Assembly (NCBI GenBank): GCA_949361645.1
Contig: OX442428.1
Location: 5,432,461-5,496,460 of the forward strand
Length of the DNA: 64,000 nt
Reading direction: 5' to 3'
From: Spongilla lacustris
Lineage: Eukaryota > Porifera > Demospongiae > Spongillida > Spongillidae
Below, piece by piece: positions 22,294 through 35,466 of this stretch (positions are counted from its first letter, which is position 1; each line of letters begins with the position of its first letter). A program made the position numbers and the translations under genes. The notes below the pieces were generated by a model. The model was not told the origin of the DNA. It made no database searches and saw only the letters and a program-made list of their open reading frames with translations.

Positions 22294-24965
22294 GTGCAGC
22301 GTGAGGCTATCATGTTCACTTGCAGTGTGGTTCACTGATATTGCAGAGCTGGTAGGCCCCTGGGCTGCTTAAGCGGCATGTTTGGTGCCAGTTCATGAGC
22401 TCATGGCTACCCTGAAATTGTGTGTGCATGTAAAGGGGGGGGGGGGGGGCAATTCCACCTGTAGTGTGATGGCTGGCATCTCCACCAGCAAGTATTATTG
22501 TGGGGGTCCACAATGACTCCCTGGGGAGATTGGCAGCTGGTGACTCCCCTGCCTGCTGGTAGTCTGATAACTCCATCTGTATAGCTGTAATACATGTAGC
22601 TCCACAATGCTAACTGGACCTGCAGTGTGGGGCTATTTTAAGTTCACTTGCATTAATGGTTCCAATGATACTGTCCGCTTGCTGTAAGGGAGATGGCCAT
22701 CACTGTGGTCCTGGGGCTGTTGGACAGGTAGTGGGCAGGAGAGACGTGGGGGCTGGTTGCAGTGTGTGGGGCTTATGCAGTGAGGGCTAATGGTTCCACT
22801 ATTTAGACAGGGGCAGGTGTATGTACAGTACATGAAGAACATGGCTTCGCCTGAAATTGTTCACGAGGACTACTTGTAGTATAAGGGCTGGCATCTGACC
22901 TAATGACCCCTGCTGGCAGTGCAGGGTCTGGTAAATCAATCTGTAAGGGGTCTGGTGGCTAGTGTTTCCTTGGATAGTGGGGGTATGTGTGGCTCCAGTG
23001 CATGGTTTTCAAAACATTGTGGGGGGTGCCAATTCCACCTGCAGTGTTAAAGCTGCCATCACATTGTTGTGGGGGCCCCCAATGACCCCTGGGAAGTTTG
23101 ACAATTGGTGGCTCCCAAGCTTGCATGCTGGCAGTCTGATAACTGTGTCTGAATCGGCTCCACTGGTGCTAACTGGATCTGCTTTAAGTCCACTTGCAAA
23201 AATGGTTCTACTGATACTGTCCGCTTGCAGTGAGAGAGCTGGTAGGGGTATGGCCCATTGGTACCTGGGCCGTTGAATCAACGTACAGTGAAGAAATAGG
23301 TAGTGGGAGATAGGGCCATGGGCTGGCCCCTATGTGATGGTTCCATGGGTTGAGGGCATGTGTAGCTCCAGTTTATGGCACCCTTGAAATTGTGGGGGTA
23401 CTGATTTCTGATAACTCCATCTGTAATGGCTCCACTGGACCGGCAGTGTGGGGCTTGCATTAATAGTTCCAATGATACTGTCCACTTGCAGGGAGGGTGC
23501 TCAGATAGCTGGATGGCCCTATTGGTCTTTGGCATGGGCTGTCGACTCAATGTGCAGTGAAGGACAGGTGGTGGGTAGGAAGGCTGTAAGGGGCTGGTCC
23601 CAATGTGTGGGGCAGGGCTAATGGTTCAATTGGTAGCATTTGGAGAGGGGCAGGTTAGTTGATGGCTTCTCCTGAAATTGTGGGGACTACATGTAGTGTG
23701 AGAGCTTACATCTCTACTGGCATCATAACTATTCATCCAGGTGCTAGTCTGGGCAGCCCTGCTTGCAGTGGCTTTGGGTTCACTACTTGCAATGTGGAGG
23801 TATTAAAAGTAAGTTCCCTTGCATCATGAGGCTGTTACGTTCCCTTGCAGTGATGGCGCCTGGTGGTTCTGCTGTGTGGGGACGGCTCAATTGGCCCCAC
23901 TGGCTCCTTCAAATTGCAGTGAACGATCACTTGTATCATGCACCTGTAGTGAGAGGGCTGGTAAATGCATGGCCCCTGGGCTGCTGACTCAACTTGCAGT
24001 GAAGGATAGGTAGTGGGAGTTAGAAGAGGGCTAATGGTTCCATGGGTCGTGGGGGGCATGTGTGGTACTAGTTCATGGCTCCCCTGAAATTGTTGGGGGT
24101 GCCAATTCCACTTGTAGTGTGAGAGCTGGCATCTCCACAAGCATGCATTGTTGTGGGGGCCCCCCATGAACCCTGGGGAGTTAGGCAGTTGGTGGCTTCC
24201 CTGTCTGCTGGCAGTCTGATAGCCTCCTTCTGTAATGGCAGCCCATTGGTATTAACTGGCCTGCTGTGTGGAGCTAATAAGTCCATTTGCTTTAATGGTC
24301 GCAATGATACTGCCCCATATTGCAGTGATGTGAGAATTGGTAGGGGGATGCCCCATTGTACCCTGGGCTGTTGACGCAATGTGCAGTGAAGAACAGGTAG
24401 TGGGCAGGAGAGCCATAGGGGCTGAGTGAGGGCTAATGGTTCCACTGGTATTTCTTGGAGAGGGGCAGGTGTACGTACAGTACATGTACTTCATGGCTTC
24501 CTCAGTCTGAAATTGTGGGGACTGCTTATACTGTGAGGGCTGGCATCTCCTCTGATATAATACGTATTGACCCCTGTTTGTGTGGGCACCCCTGCAGGCA
24601 GTACAGGGTCTGGTAATCCCATTTGTAAGATGGCTGGTGGTTCTACTACTTGAAGTGTGGAGGAATTAAATGTAAGTTCAAACTATCGTGAGGCTATTAA
24701 GTTCACTTGCAGTCATGGTGGTTCTGCTGTGTGGGATGGCTCCATTTGCCTCATTGGCCCCTTGAACTTCCAGCGAATGATCAATAGTAGGGGTGAAGTG
24801 ACCCCGGGGGCTGGATCTGGGGGGGGGGGGCCCTGGACACAGCTGGTTCTGCTAGATGTACACGTAACATCCACTGGTAGTGTTACACGGGAGGGGACAT
24901 GTGTGGCAATCCCTTAGTACAAGTACATGTAGTTCACAAGTACATGTAGTTCACGACTCTCCTGA
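22294..24965. repeat. Degenerate long-period G-rich repeat array
   Basis: Phrases such as cctgaaattgtgggg, gctggcatctcc, ctggcagtctgataac, ccaatgatactgtccgcttgcagtg and aggtagtgggcaggag recur in loosely the same order several times across 2.7 kb with irregular spacing. Many open frames on both strands arise from this composition. It ends at the terminus of the integrase-element copy. Confidence 0.7.
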
Positions 24966-26275
24966 GTGGAAAAACTGGTGAATCATCTACAATGACTTCT
25001 TATGAGAGGAACTGGGACATTCTCTCTGCCCCCTAGCAGTAATATTGTACGCAGCCCCATCATGACATAGTGGTTGTCGCTTACTGTACTACTACTACTG
25101 GTCAGTAAGGGCGTTTACTTTAAAGTAAACGGAGGGTTCTGGGTGTCCATTTAAATAACTGGTAACACTTAACTAATGGGTCATATCAAGTGCAAATGAA
25201 GTGATTAGTCAAATAACTTCATTTCTAAAAAGAGGCATTATAGTACTACTGTGGATGCAATGAATGAACAAACAGTTTAGCCACCATGAAATGGTTAATC
25301 AATGACTGTTCAATGCTGCACTCTGATCCCGGTATCATACTAGTGTGCAGTTGTTGATCCAATGCTGCCTTCTGAGTTGCAGAAAGCAGTACTGGTGGAT
25401 CGTCCACAATGACTTGTTCGTGCTCAATGTTGACAGGAACTGGACCATTCCAATCAATCCCATAACTTTCAGAATCAGGCTAAGATACAAGGTGCAAATT
25501 AAAGGATTATGCATCCAGGTTAGCAAATCTTAATTTGTCATCATTAGAATATCGTTGTATCTATTTTGACCTTACAATGTGTTACAAAATTGTGAATAAG
25601 CTTTTGGATATTGATGCAGCTGAGATGTTTACATTCATTTCAAACGTTCATTCCACTCGTGGGAATTCATACAGGCTCCAGTCGGTCACCATACCTCGTC
25701 ATGATTTTCGGCTATACTTTTTTTCATCTCGGGTTGTTCCTATTTGGAATTCTTTACCACAACATGTTGTATCTGCAAAGAATATCATCACCTTCATGTG
25801 TCGCCTCAAAACTGTAGATCTATCTCCCTTTTGTAAACTGTATCCATTTAAATAGGAAGTATATAAGTGCATTTACACATGCCATTACTTGCCTCTTCAG
25901 AGCATTATCTGTACAATGCATTGAGAAATATTATTATTATTGTTATTATTAAATGCACGAATTCATAATGCGTATTTTTCCACTCCTGCACCCCCAGGCA
26001 TAACAAAAATAATCCTTCAAAAAATAAACAGTCCATACTCAAAGACACATTTTTCAGGACTTAAACAACATAATTAATGCTCCTAACATGGCTTGCTCTT
26101 AATAACACACACTACAGGACTAGTCTGCACAATACAAAGCACTAACCTCAACTAAACCCCTTGCAACCATGCAACTTGAAGAGGATTCATCCATTGTGCA
26201 CAGACCCATTGTCCACAGTTGCAGTGGTGCCCTATTCTTATTGAATGCCGACACCAGCCATTCCTAAAGCCATCC
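24966..26275 (-). pseudogene. Truncated inverted copy of the integrase-core transposase gene (3' part)
   Basis: Nearly identical to the reverse complement of 41620-42476: the last part of the catalytic exon, an intron, the final exon (YGIDWNGPVPV) and the 3' flank ending agtggaaaaactgg. The 5' two-thirds of the gene, including the catalytic triad, is absent beyond about 26275. A LINE fragment splits it. It lies directly downstream of the HECT gene on the same strand. Confidence 0.88.
25504..25947 (+). mobile_element. 5'-truncated LINE fragment with ATTAAA duplication
   Basis: The plus-strand frame from 25535 has the C-terminal signature of non-LTR reverse transcriptase proteins (LEYRCIYFDLTMCYKIVN, then FFSSRVVPIWNSLP), followed by a (TTA)n tail. 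ATTAAA occurs on both sides (25498-25503, 25948-25953). The inverted copy at 41940-41965 lacks the fragment and shows the intact target. CR1/L2-type affiliation is likely but not proven. Confidence 0.88.
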
Positions 26276-26379
26276 AATAGCTAAGGATTTTATCTCTCCT
26301 CACACACGTGTACCTGAACATGCATTTACTTTCCAGACGAACCTTATACATAGTGAATGCTGATACAAATGAATAGTAT

Positions 26380-26545
26380 AATCACAAGCTGACATGCTGA
26401 TACAAATGAATAGTGACATGCTGATACAAATGAATAGTTAAATCACAGTGACATGCTGATACAATGTTTGAATGATGCTGATACAATGTTTGAATGATGC
26501 TGATACAATGTTTGAATGATGCTGATACAATGTTTGAATGATGCT
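26380..26545. repeat. Short minisatellite TGCTGATACAATGTTTGAATGA
   Basis: Four tandem copies of about 22 bp preceded by looser gctgatacaaatgaatagt repeats, between the truncated integrase copy and the HECT gene. Confidence 0.8.
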
Positions 26546-26574
26546 GCTGGTGAAAACGACATACACCAAAGAGT

Positions 26575-29500
26575 CACTTCAACTTTGACCGAATCCTTCA
26601 CACCCTCTTATTGCCAATATCATGCACTCCCTAAACTGTGAGTAGTCCTCGCCATGGCACGTTGGAAGTCGCAGCTCAAGATTGCAGGTTGCAGCTGTTG
26701 GTAGTCGTGCTGTGGTGTCGTGCAGAAAGGAAATCGTACACTTCCTGCTAAAACCCTGGGGTGGGTACCCTGATCCTGTAAAAAACTCTAATAGTTCTTG
26801 AATACTGCAACATCCTCCAGCTGGTCCTAATAGAGATACAAATGCAATACAATGAAAAACATCATGCAAAGGGCTTACCATTGTCACACTCATCAAGGAA
26901 TATGTTGAAATTGAAGTAGGCAAGGTCTTCAATGAGTTTCACATCACCATTCCCCTCCCTTAATGTTAGGATGGACCGAAGCATATCTAGCGAAATATAC
27001 ATTTGTGACTTGCCATTAGGAAAACAGATATATTTACATCATGGCATACAGTAACTCTTACCAGCATCAATTGGCACCTCGTTAAAAACAAAAAACTGCC
27101 GAAGCACTGATGGGTTCTTCCGAACAATTGACCCAACCCCCAGGGTTTCCAATCCTTCACAGAACTGGTCCATACATGCCTTCACTTTTAGAATAAGATG
27201 GTAGTCAAGTAGAGTGGATACAATGTCATCCTTCATTTTCCACTGTAAGGTACTGATGGGTTGAGTATAACCACATTCTGCTAAGTAGCTTATGGCTATA
27301 TCCTCAGATAAAACTGCTTGTATTTCCTCGGTACAGTTAGCAGCAACCAACTGACATCAGTTAATTGGATATGCAGCAGTTACAGAATTTGTTAATGGCT
27401 TACTTTCTGTACAGTATCCCTCATAGCCAGTTCTGGAATATCATCACTGGAGACCACAATAGAACTACACTTCCCACTAGTGATGTACTCATACACAGGA
27501 TCAGCCAAACAAGGAATACCACACCCCCCCTGGACAACAGACATTGCCGTGAAAAGCCCAAAGTAAAAGTAGTGCCGCTGCTGAAAAAATTGAATAGCTA
27601 TGAATAAAGTAGCAAGCCATCAAAGAAACACACTGCATTTATATATTATAGTATGGTAAACAACAAGGTCAACATTATTTTGCTTGGTGCAGACACTGAT
27701 AACATCTTATCACCTCTTCATCCTTCCTTTGACATACACAATTCTTAAACAACAACTCAAACACAAACTTACTAAAATACAGTGATTTCCTTACTTGAAA
27801 TGCTTTCACATTCATAGAAAAAAACTTTCTCCTTTCACCCCTCAGGAGGGTTGTTGCAGCATGATGAGGCAAAAGTCTGAAAAATTCACGTCTTGGACCA
27901 CCTGCATCAATGGAAGGCTCACCCAAAAATGTGACCTATACAACGCAAAAAATAAATAAAACTTAAATAGTGCAGGATATGGATATTAATACCTTTAATG
28001 GGGAAAGTCCATTGATACCCTTTGTTTTGGCCTCCTGCACTGCATCTAACCAGACATCACTGCGCCTCACAGTGATCCGGATGGGTTCCCTCCCATCCAT
28101 GTTACTTTCCAATTCCTTAATAACTTCAGTTATACTACCACTTAATAATAGAGTTGCAAATAAAATGAAACTAAACACCAATTATTACCTTCTCACAGCA
28201 CTCTCTAACATCTTGCTTCTGTCAGGTGCTTGAAATTTACTAAGAAAGGAAATTATGTACAATTGTTTCTAGTTTAAAACCAACACATTAGTACACATGA
28301 GAATTAAATGAGAACAAAATGTGGGGAGATGCTTATGAGAGAACAAGCTCTAGTTTATGTTTATGCTCTATCATTGTTCTCATGCACTATCCATTGCTGA
28401 GTTATTAATGAAACATACATTTTCAATGGAAATGGTCAACTTTGATTTTAATTTTAATTTATATACTATATGACCTGTTTTCTCACAATACGTACCATAT
28501 GTAAATGAATCACACACAGCTAATAATATTCATGTATACCTATTGGATGCACTCTCCGGAGGTAGCATTGAATGCACCACACTAAATTAAAAGAAAAAAT
28601 TCAAAAGGATTTAGAGTCATTTCAAATCATGTCACCAAAGAGATGAACACCATGTTGTAACGTTATGTTCAAAACTTTTATGTTAGTTTGTCTTTATATA
28701 AGCAGTGCTGGGATTTTTTTTTTTTTTTTTTACCCTTAATGGTTTACAAGATACTTGGCGTTGAATAATTGATTAGTTTACTGATAATGTGTACTTTGCA
28801 GTGTTCTACCTTGGTACACACTAAGAAAACTGTTGCATGCATGGCACCAAATCGAAGGGCCTGATAAGTACAATGTTACTGTGTCGAGCATTTTGATCAG
28901 AAATGAAAGGGTTAAACAATGTATTGGTTTGTAAGACAGATTTTGTAATTACTGTATGCAGAAACTTCATAATTGCGTAATTTACTTTCTAATACTATGT
29001 GGTACATTATAATCAATACTTATGTGAAATAAAAAAGTTGATTATTAATAACCACTGAGAACCACAAACGTTTTTGAGTAAGGCAGCCATTTCTAAGGTG
29101 ACTATCACGGAGGTGTTGCTAAGTGGCCAAACCACAACTATCAAAACTTTGGCCACAGCAGTAACAACTATGTCAACAACTACATCTAGCCCAATACTTT
29201 ATCATTGTTAATGCGCAGTGCTCGTTCAAAAAAGATTGTTCTGGGGACAATTAAGTAACTTAATTTAGTTGCAATGCAATGTAAATTACACCATGCAGTA
29301 CATCAAGGCACACAAAATACAACAAAATGTTATAGATACTCATGCTCATGCTTCAAGTGCACGGGTTGCTGCTGCAACTTCCTTGGATGTTAAGTAATAC
29401 CTGCGTCCTGTAGCTGTCGAGGGGCTCACAAGTGTATGTCTGATGGGTCAACCTCCATTACATTCTGACGCTGTGGATACCCATACCCATTCCTTCAACT

Positions 29501-31016
29501 AAATTGCATAAAAGCCTCTTTTGCTGGTGCACCTTTTCCCCATCTGTGTTCCTCACTGAAATGAAATCCTTTTGGTCAGGCATCACCCTGCTGATGTCAT
29601 CATGGCAATAGAAGCTTCTTACTAGCTCCAATGTGTTGCTAGATGATTGGTTTTCCTGCCTTGCAATCTGGGGTACTCAATACTCCTTTATCTTCAACCA
29701 GCTTCTTAGCACTTCTAGCCATATAATTTATATATATATATATAAATATAACATTGGAGCTAGTAAGAAGCTTCTATTGCCATGATGTCCATCTCTTTGG
29801 TGACATGATTTGAAATGACTTTTTAACGATGTACAACTGCCATGTACCCAACGTAAATAAATGCACTTTAAGTAACTACCTTTGAGTAGAAGGTGTTGGG
29901 GTGTCCATTACAGCTGCATCCTTACATATTTATATATTATAATAATGAATCGAACACGTAATACAAATACAAAAAGTATTACATACTGAGTGAAAAGAAA
30001 CAGCAGGAAATGCATCCTCATCATCAGATGAAGACCCCATTTCTTCACAACTGAAAAAAGAACATTTGCAGTATATATTTTAAATACAAATGAATATGAA
30101 AAAAGTATGACCAATGCTTCAAACAGATACTAAAAAATCCGCAAAAATATACAAGGTCTAACAAGCACCCCTACATATAAATTGCGGTACAGTTAAAATT
30201 TCTTGTCTACATCAAATTTATTTGGTGACATTCAAGACTTTTCTGTGCAAGCATTCATTGAAAAAACTGCTATGTTGATGGATACTATGAAACAGACATA
30301 CTAACTTAGTCTAAATACAAAAAGTAGTGTCATTATTTCGTACTCGTATCTTTCAAAATGCAGAGTGGGTAATACAAAATTTGTTCACCTTTTGCACAGT
30401 TCCACATGGGTCAATAAATCATCCATAGGAAGACAAAGCCCACATTTCAAACACTTCTCCATCATCTGAAACATATCAACAGACTGTATGTACATTAATT
30501 GGTTATGAAAAACAAGCTGCTTACACTAGTTGAACCTGATTTCATGCATGACATGTCTAAATCCTGCTGCAGTGGGACCAAATATGTTTTGCAGCATCCA
30601 CTTCTTTCCTTTAAGACTGCTGGTGAACTATATGTCAGGTTTGACAATGGTTCCAACTGCGCTGAATTAGGTTTTGCCTTGCACATGACGTAGCCACTTG
30701 AAAGGCGCAACTTTGGGAATGAATGGTTTCCCTAAAGCTTTCTGCATCAACATTCAAAACAGGAAATTCTATAACTTTCTCCCCTAACCCAGCCATATGA
30801 AGTTTATCTTTTTCATCTTCACTACTAGGAGCTTGATAATGTTGGTGATATGCAAGGCATACAAAGCGATGCTTCCATTCCGGTTTTTGCTGAGTAGATT
30901 TAACCCTGGTTTTCTTGTTCATCAAATGTAATACTTCATCTCGAGCACACTTTCGCTTTTTGTTCATCACAGTGTAACGAGAAAGGTCATTCAGTGCACC
31001 TCTTGCAACTGACATA
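26575..31016 (-). CDS. Transposon-associated HECT-type E3 ubiquitin ligase (G2E3-like)
   Basis: The minus-strand exons give: an N-terminal region (31016-30540) with KPEWKHRFVCLAY and LEPLSNLTYSSPAVLKER, typical of G2/M-specific E3-like proteins repeated in cnidarian and sponge genomes; a small zinc finger (about 30390-30470, CLKCGLCLP then LLTHVELC); short acidic exons (29990-30050, 29890-29920); 28560-28600; 28195-28235; then a HECT domain in exons about 28005-28140, 27620-27940 (EPSIDAGGPRREFFRLL), 27390-27600, 27060-27350, 26880-26985 and 26575-26825, the last with LLEFFTG and LPTAATC, whose Cys is the expected ubiquitin-accepting residue, ending about 20 residues after GFGQS-type sequence. 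HECT ligases transfer ubiquitin from E2 to substrates. One frame change in the first exon (near 30730, before FPKLRL) is also present in the second copy. The adjoining integrase relic suggests one element. Confidence 0.82.
28615..29820. mobile_element. TIR element in an intron of the HECT gene
   Basis: Perfect 31-bp inverted ends: agtcatttcaaatcatgtca and onward on the left, its complement on the right. Inside, about 29475-29680 on the minus strand encodes VRSFYCHDDISRVMPDQKDF, resembling an uncharacterised transposon-associated family with an FYxxDxxSRxxPxxKD motif (recognised from memory, modest confidence). A second perfect 37-bp inverted pair (29598-29634 and 29751-29787) encloses a TA-rich loop. 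Superfamily unknown. Confidence 0.65.
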
Positions 31017-31024
31017 ACAGGAAC

Positions 31025-31848
31025 TGAATTATGAAATGAAAAAAAGATAGCTGGAACTAGCTGTAACTGAAGTGCTATAATGCCCCTATTTAGTTTACAT
31101 CACTTTAGAATACACACACAATACCACAATTGCATCTTGAGTTCACAACCTTGCAAACTCAGAAGCTGAAAACACATTATCAGATAGAAGTTTTATTATG
31201 CATTGAATTACAGTCAACTTACCAACTTGTGCCAATTGTTGCGAACTACATAATTAAAGTACAATGTATATGCCAGTTGTCACAAATTACAAGAGCTGGA
31301 TTGGAATGCACATATAAGCTCACCAACCTGCAAATGTATGCTGCTGGTGCAGCATTTTATTACCTACAGGTACTAAACTGTAGTGGGGTTCAAAAACGAG
31401 TTTTGCACAAACAACTTTTTGAAAACGGTTAACAGATGGTTCATCTACCTTTTGAGAGCAACTATTGACCACTATGGTATCGACAAAGTACATGATGAAG
31501 CTGTTGAACACGAATGAATGGTATAGCCGCTGCTTTTAACTCAGAATCAAAAGGTAGCAGCTGTTGTATATCATGAAGTTGTAAAGAGACTATTAAAACG
31601 ATGTGTGAGCTTTGTTCGTTCATCTATCTCCAGAAAACGAAGGTGTAACAATCACGCATCATGAAACACAAATGCAGCAATCTTATCCGCTTGATCTCTT
31701 TGAATGGGATTGAATGAGTGGAAATGCATTGTAAGTCGTTATTGTGCAGTGGTGTCAGTGTGAGAAAAATACATGTAAGTGGTTTTTTTGGTGTGGCATA
31801 TAGCTGTTTCAGACAGAACATATATTTTCTCTGGTATGACTGGGTGAG
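31025..31848. other. 5' flank of the HECT gene
   Basis: The stretch around 31297-31350 is repeated at about 43988-44045. No other gene recognised. Confidence 0.45.
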
Positions 31849-31853
31849 GTATG

Positions 31854-32089
31854 TGTAGTGTCGCCAATGTACACGTTACACGCGTATTGTCAGTAGACTG
31901 GATGGTGCAGCCCAATCACGGGCAGCAGGCTATATTCAAGAACTCTGTACTCACACAAGCAATACACTTATATAGGAATTCACAGATGGACAGACTGACT
32001 GGCAACTATGACGTCATCTATAGAGCATGCACAATGACAGACAGAGAAGGACAGAGAGACTAGACATAGTCAACAGTACAAATATTACA
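31854..32089 (-). repeat. 3' LTR of the young Gypsy element
   Basis: Begins tgtagtgtcgccaatg and ends attaca; 234 of 236 positions match the other LTR by eye. Confidence 0.93.
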
Positions 32090-32116
32090 TTTCCTCCCTC
32101 CTTGCAAAGGCTGCTG

Positions 32117-33165
32117 CTACAAACGATCAGGTGGGCGTCGGTCCCTGGTAGACCGACAGAGTGGAACTGGATTTGGAATGGGTTCAGGAACTGCCTGGAT
32201 TACAGCATCAGCTAGAGGTACTGAGATGTCAACTATGGGTGGTCTTTCCTCATCTCTTGTTGCAGCCTCCTCCTGAATGTCTGGAAGGTCAACTACTTCA
32301 TCCTGCTGTGCTGCTGTAGTCTTCTTAGGGACTTGCGGCTCAGGTGTGGGTGACCGAGCCTTTACATGGTCTGTATGACGACGCACAGCTTGACCATCCT
32401 CCAGCTGTATCACCATGGACACAGGACCAGACATAGCGGTGACCACTCCTGGGACCCACATGGAAGAACCATGAAAATTACGTGCATACACCAAATCCCC
32501 ATTCTGGAACTTGCGATACTTGGCATGTTGATCATGGGCTTCCTTCTGCAGCTCCTGTCTTTGAGTCACCTTGGGTGAGATGTCTGGATGCAAAAGGTCC
32601 AGGTGGGATCGTGGCCGCCGACCCAACAACATCTCCGCAGGTGAAAGTCCAGTTGTTGTGTGTGGTGTAAGCCGATACTGAAATAGAAATCTGGCCAGCC
32701 TTGTATCCAGATCTCCAGTGGTTTTCAAAATGGCCTCCTTGAAGGTCTGGACCACTCTCTCAGCTTGTCCATTAGATGATGGATGATAAGGAGCACTTTT
32801 CACATGCCTGATGCCATTTCTTTTAACAAATGTCTGGAACTCAGCACTAGTGAATGCGGAACCATTATCTGAAACCATCATTTCTGGTAGACCATGCGTG
32901 GCAAAAAGGTTTCTCAATACTTTAATGGCCTGTTGAGAAGAAGGTGTTGTTACCACAGCTACATCTAACCACTTTGAATGCGCATTCACAACGACCATAA
33001 ACATTTTTCCCAAAAACGGGCCTGCAAAGTCCAAATGAAGTCGAGACCATGGTCTGGCTGGCCACTCCCATGGGTGCAAGGGGGCCACCGCAGGTGCTTT
33101 ACCATGTTCCTGACAAGCTTGACAACCTTTTACTTTGCCCTCTAAGTCAGCATCAATCCCAGGCC
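32117..33165 (-). pseudogene. Gypsy integrase domain (C-terminal part of pol)
   Basis: Contains the HHCC-side CQACQEHGK, then a catalytic core with LDFAGPF, VSDNGSAF and NGQAERVVQ (the D, D and E positions), followed by a C-terminal domain and a Pro/Glu-rich tail ending in DRRPPDRL. It is out of frame with the upstream pol frame by one base near 33172 (a short T-run), where the SFVWWPG-type junction is broken. It is otherwise intact, so either a recent mutation or a sequencing indel. Confidence 0.88.
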
Positions 33166-35466
33166 ACCAAACAAACTTCTAGCTAGTCCCTTCATACGCG
33201 TGATCCCAGGGTGAGCATCATGCAGAGTACGCATCACAGCCTCTCTCCCAGCAGGCGGAATAACTACGCGATGCCCCCACAATACACACCCATCCTGCAC
33301 GCTTAGCTCGCATTCTCTCTGCTTGTATGGACGAAAAGTCGCATCGTTACTAGCGTGAGCCTGCCATCCAGTCAAAGCCATGTTTCTGACACGGGACAGA
33401 ATAGGATCTTTATCCGTCCAGGACTTTATTTCGGCAGCGGTCACAGGAGAGTCGCCTGTTCTGAGCGTTTCCAACATGAATATGGTGTCCCCGGGAACAG
33501 GCACATCTGCAGTACTCTCACTAAGTGGCAATCTACTGAAAGCATCGGCATTTGCTTGAGAATCACCAGACTTAAACACAATACGATAATTGTAGGCACT
33601 TAAAGTCAACGCCCACCGTTGTATTCTTGATGATGCCATTGGTGGTACAGGGCATGTCTCACTGAAGAGATACTGTAGTGGTTTATGATCGGAGTAAATC
33701 GTGAAGCTTCTGCCCACAAGGTACTGATGGAACTTTTTAACCCCAAAAACGATCGCTAAGCCTTCCTTTTCTATTTGAGAGTATTTGGCTTCGGCAGGTG
33801 CTAAGGTATGGGACGCATACGCGATCGGCCTCTCAGATCCATCTTTCAGCTGATGAGACAAAACTGCTCCAAGCCCGTAGGGTGAAGCATCACATGAAAG
33901 GATTAACTCCTTTTCTGGATCAAAGTGGATCAACAGGCTGGAGGAGGACAGTTGCTGCTTTGCATGGTTGAACGCCGCATCCTGTTCTGCCTCCCAGCAC
34001 CAAGCAGCACCCTTCCGGAGCAGCCTATACAGTGGAGCGAGTATGTCAGCCATGTTGGGCAAAAACTTGCCGTAATAATTCAGGAGACCCACAAACGATC
34101 TCAGCTGCCCAACGTTCTGAGGTCTTGGAGCATCCTCTATGGCACGTTTCTTCCCTTCCGCTGGACGAATGCCATCAGCTGAGATGTGGTGGCCCAGGTA
34201 CTCAACAGAAGGAGCCATGAAGACGCATTTGGAGAGCTTTAAGCGTAGTCCATGCTCTTCCAAACGCGACATGACACGATCCAGCGTGTGAAGGTGCTCA
34301 GCTTCAGTTGAACCTGAAACGAGAATATCATCCAGATAAACAACCACATTGCTTATGTCCCTCAGCAGATTCTCCATTGTCCTTTGAAAAATAGCTGGCG
34401 CCGATGCGACACCAAAAGGTAGTCTGTTGTAGCGATAGAGGCCTTTGTGTGTCGTAATCGTGACGTATTTTTTTGACTCGTCCTCCAGTGCCAACTGTAG
34501 ATATGCATTTGCAAGGTCCAGCTTCGAGAACATTTTACCCTTCCCCAGGGATGCCAGCAAATCGTCTATGCGAGGAAGAGGATAACATTCCAGATTAGCT
34601 ACACGATTGACCGTCAACTTGTAATCGCCACACAGCCTTATGCTGCCGTCACCTTTCACCACCGGTACAACAGGAGCGGCCCACTCTGAAAATTGTATGG
34701 CCTCAATCACCCCTAGTTTCTCGAGCCTCTCCAGCTCCTTTTCCACCTTCTCCCTGACAGCATATGGAACAGCTCGCGGCTTGAAAAAGAGGGGAGTAGC
34801 GGTCTCGTTTACATGGATCTTGACCAGAGTGCCCTTCAGCAGACCCAACTCATCCTTGAATAGCTCTTTATGCTTGCCCAGTATCTCCTGCAATGTGCTT
34901 TGACTGCTGGTATGGAAAATTCCGCGATTTAGACAAGATGAAAACCGAAACTTACCAATCCAATCTCTCCCCAGGAGGGACGGCCCATCTCCCCCAATTA
35001 CCAGTAAGCCCAGATTGGCTTCTTGTTTCTGGTAACGCACCTGCACTGAAATTCGTCCCAGAATTCGCAGTCTTTCACCAGTATAGGTACGGAGCAACGC
35101 ATTGGTGTGTTTCAAGGGAGGTCTCTCGTTGCATTTTACTTTCCAAAGCGTCTTGTAGGTGACCTCGCTGATAACCGACGCGGCCGCACCTGTATCAACT
35201 TCCATTTCAAGACTAGCCTCATTAATCTCCATTGGAACTCTGAACGGCGCTAAGGAAACATCGCTCACGTTGAACAAGGTATACATGTCTTCCACGTCCT
35301 CGTCTTTCTCTAACGGCTCTGCGAGCAGATTTGTCGACTGTTTTCCAGCTCTATTACCGAACTGTTTTTTTAACTGTTTGTTCCTTGCTGCGGCACGTTC
35401 TTGCCAGATGCCCCTTTTCACCGCATTTGTGGCACTCCACAGACCTGAAACGACATTTTGAAGCAC
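33166..35466 (-). CDS. Gypsy pol: protease, reverse transcriptase, RNase H
   Basis: A long open frame of about 770 codons. Protease with VDTGAAASV; reverse transcriptase with [22 protein letters not shown] and the active-site YLDDILVSG; RNase H with [10 protein letters not shown] and YSDHKPLQY; and ADAFSRLP at its end. It overlaps the gag frame by about 110 bases and sits one base forward of it, so a +1 (or -2) ribosomal shift or an indel separates them. The first ATG of the frame lies inside the gag zinc-knuckle region and is unlikely to be a real start. Confidence 0.9.
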
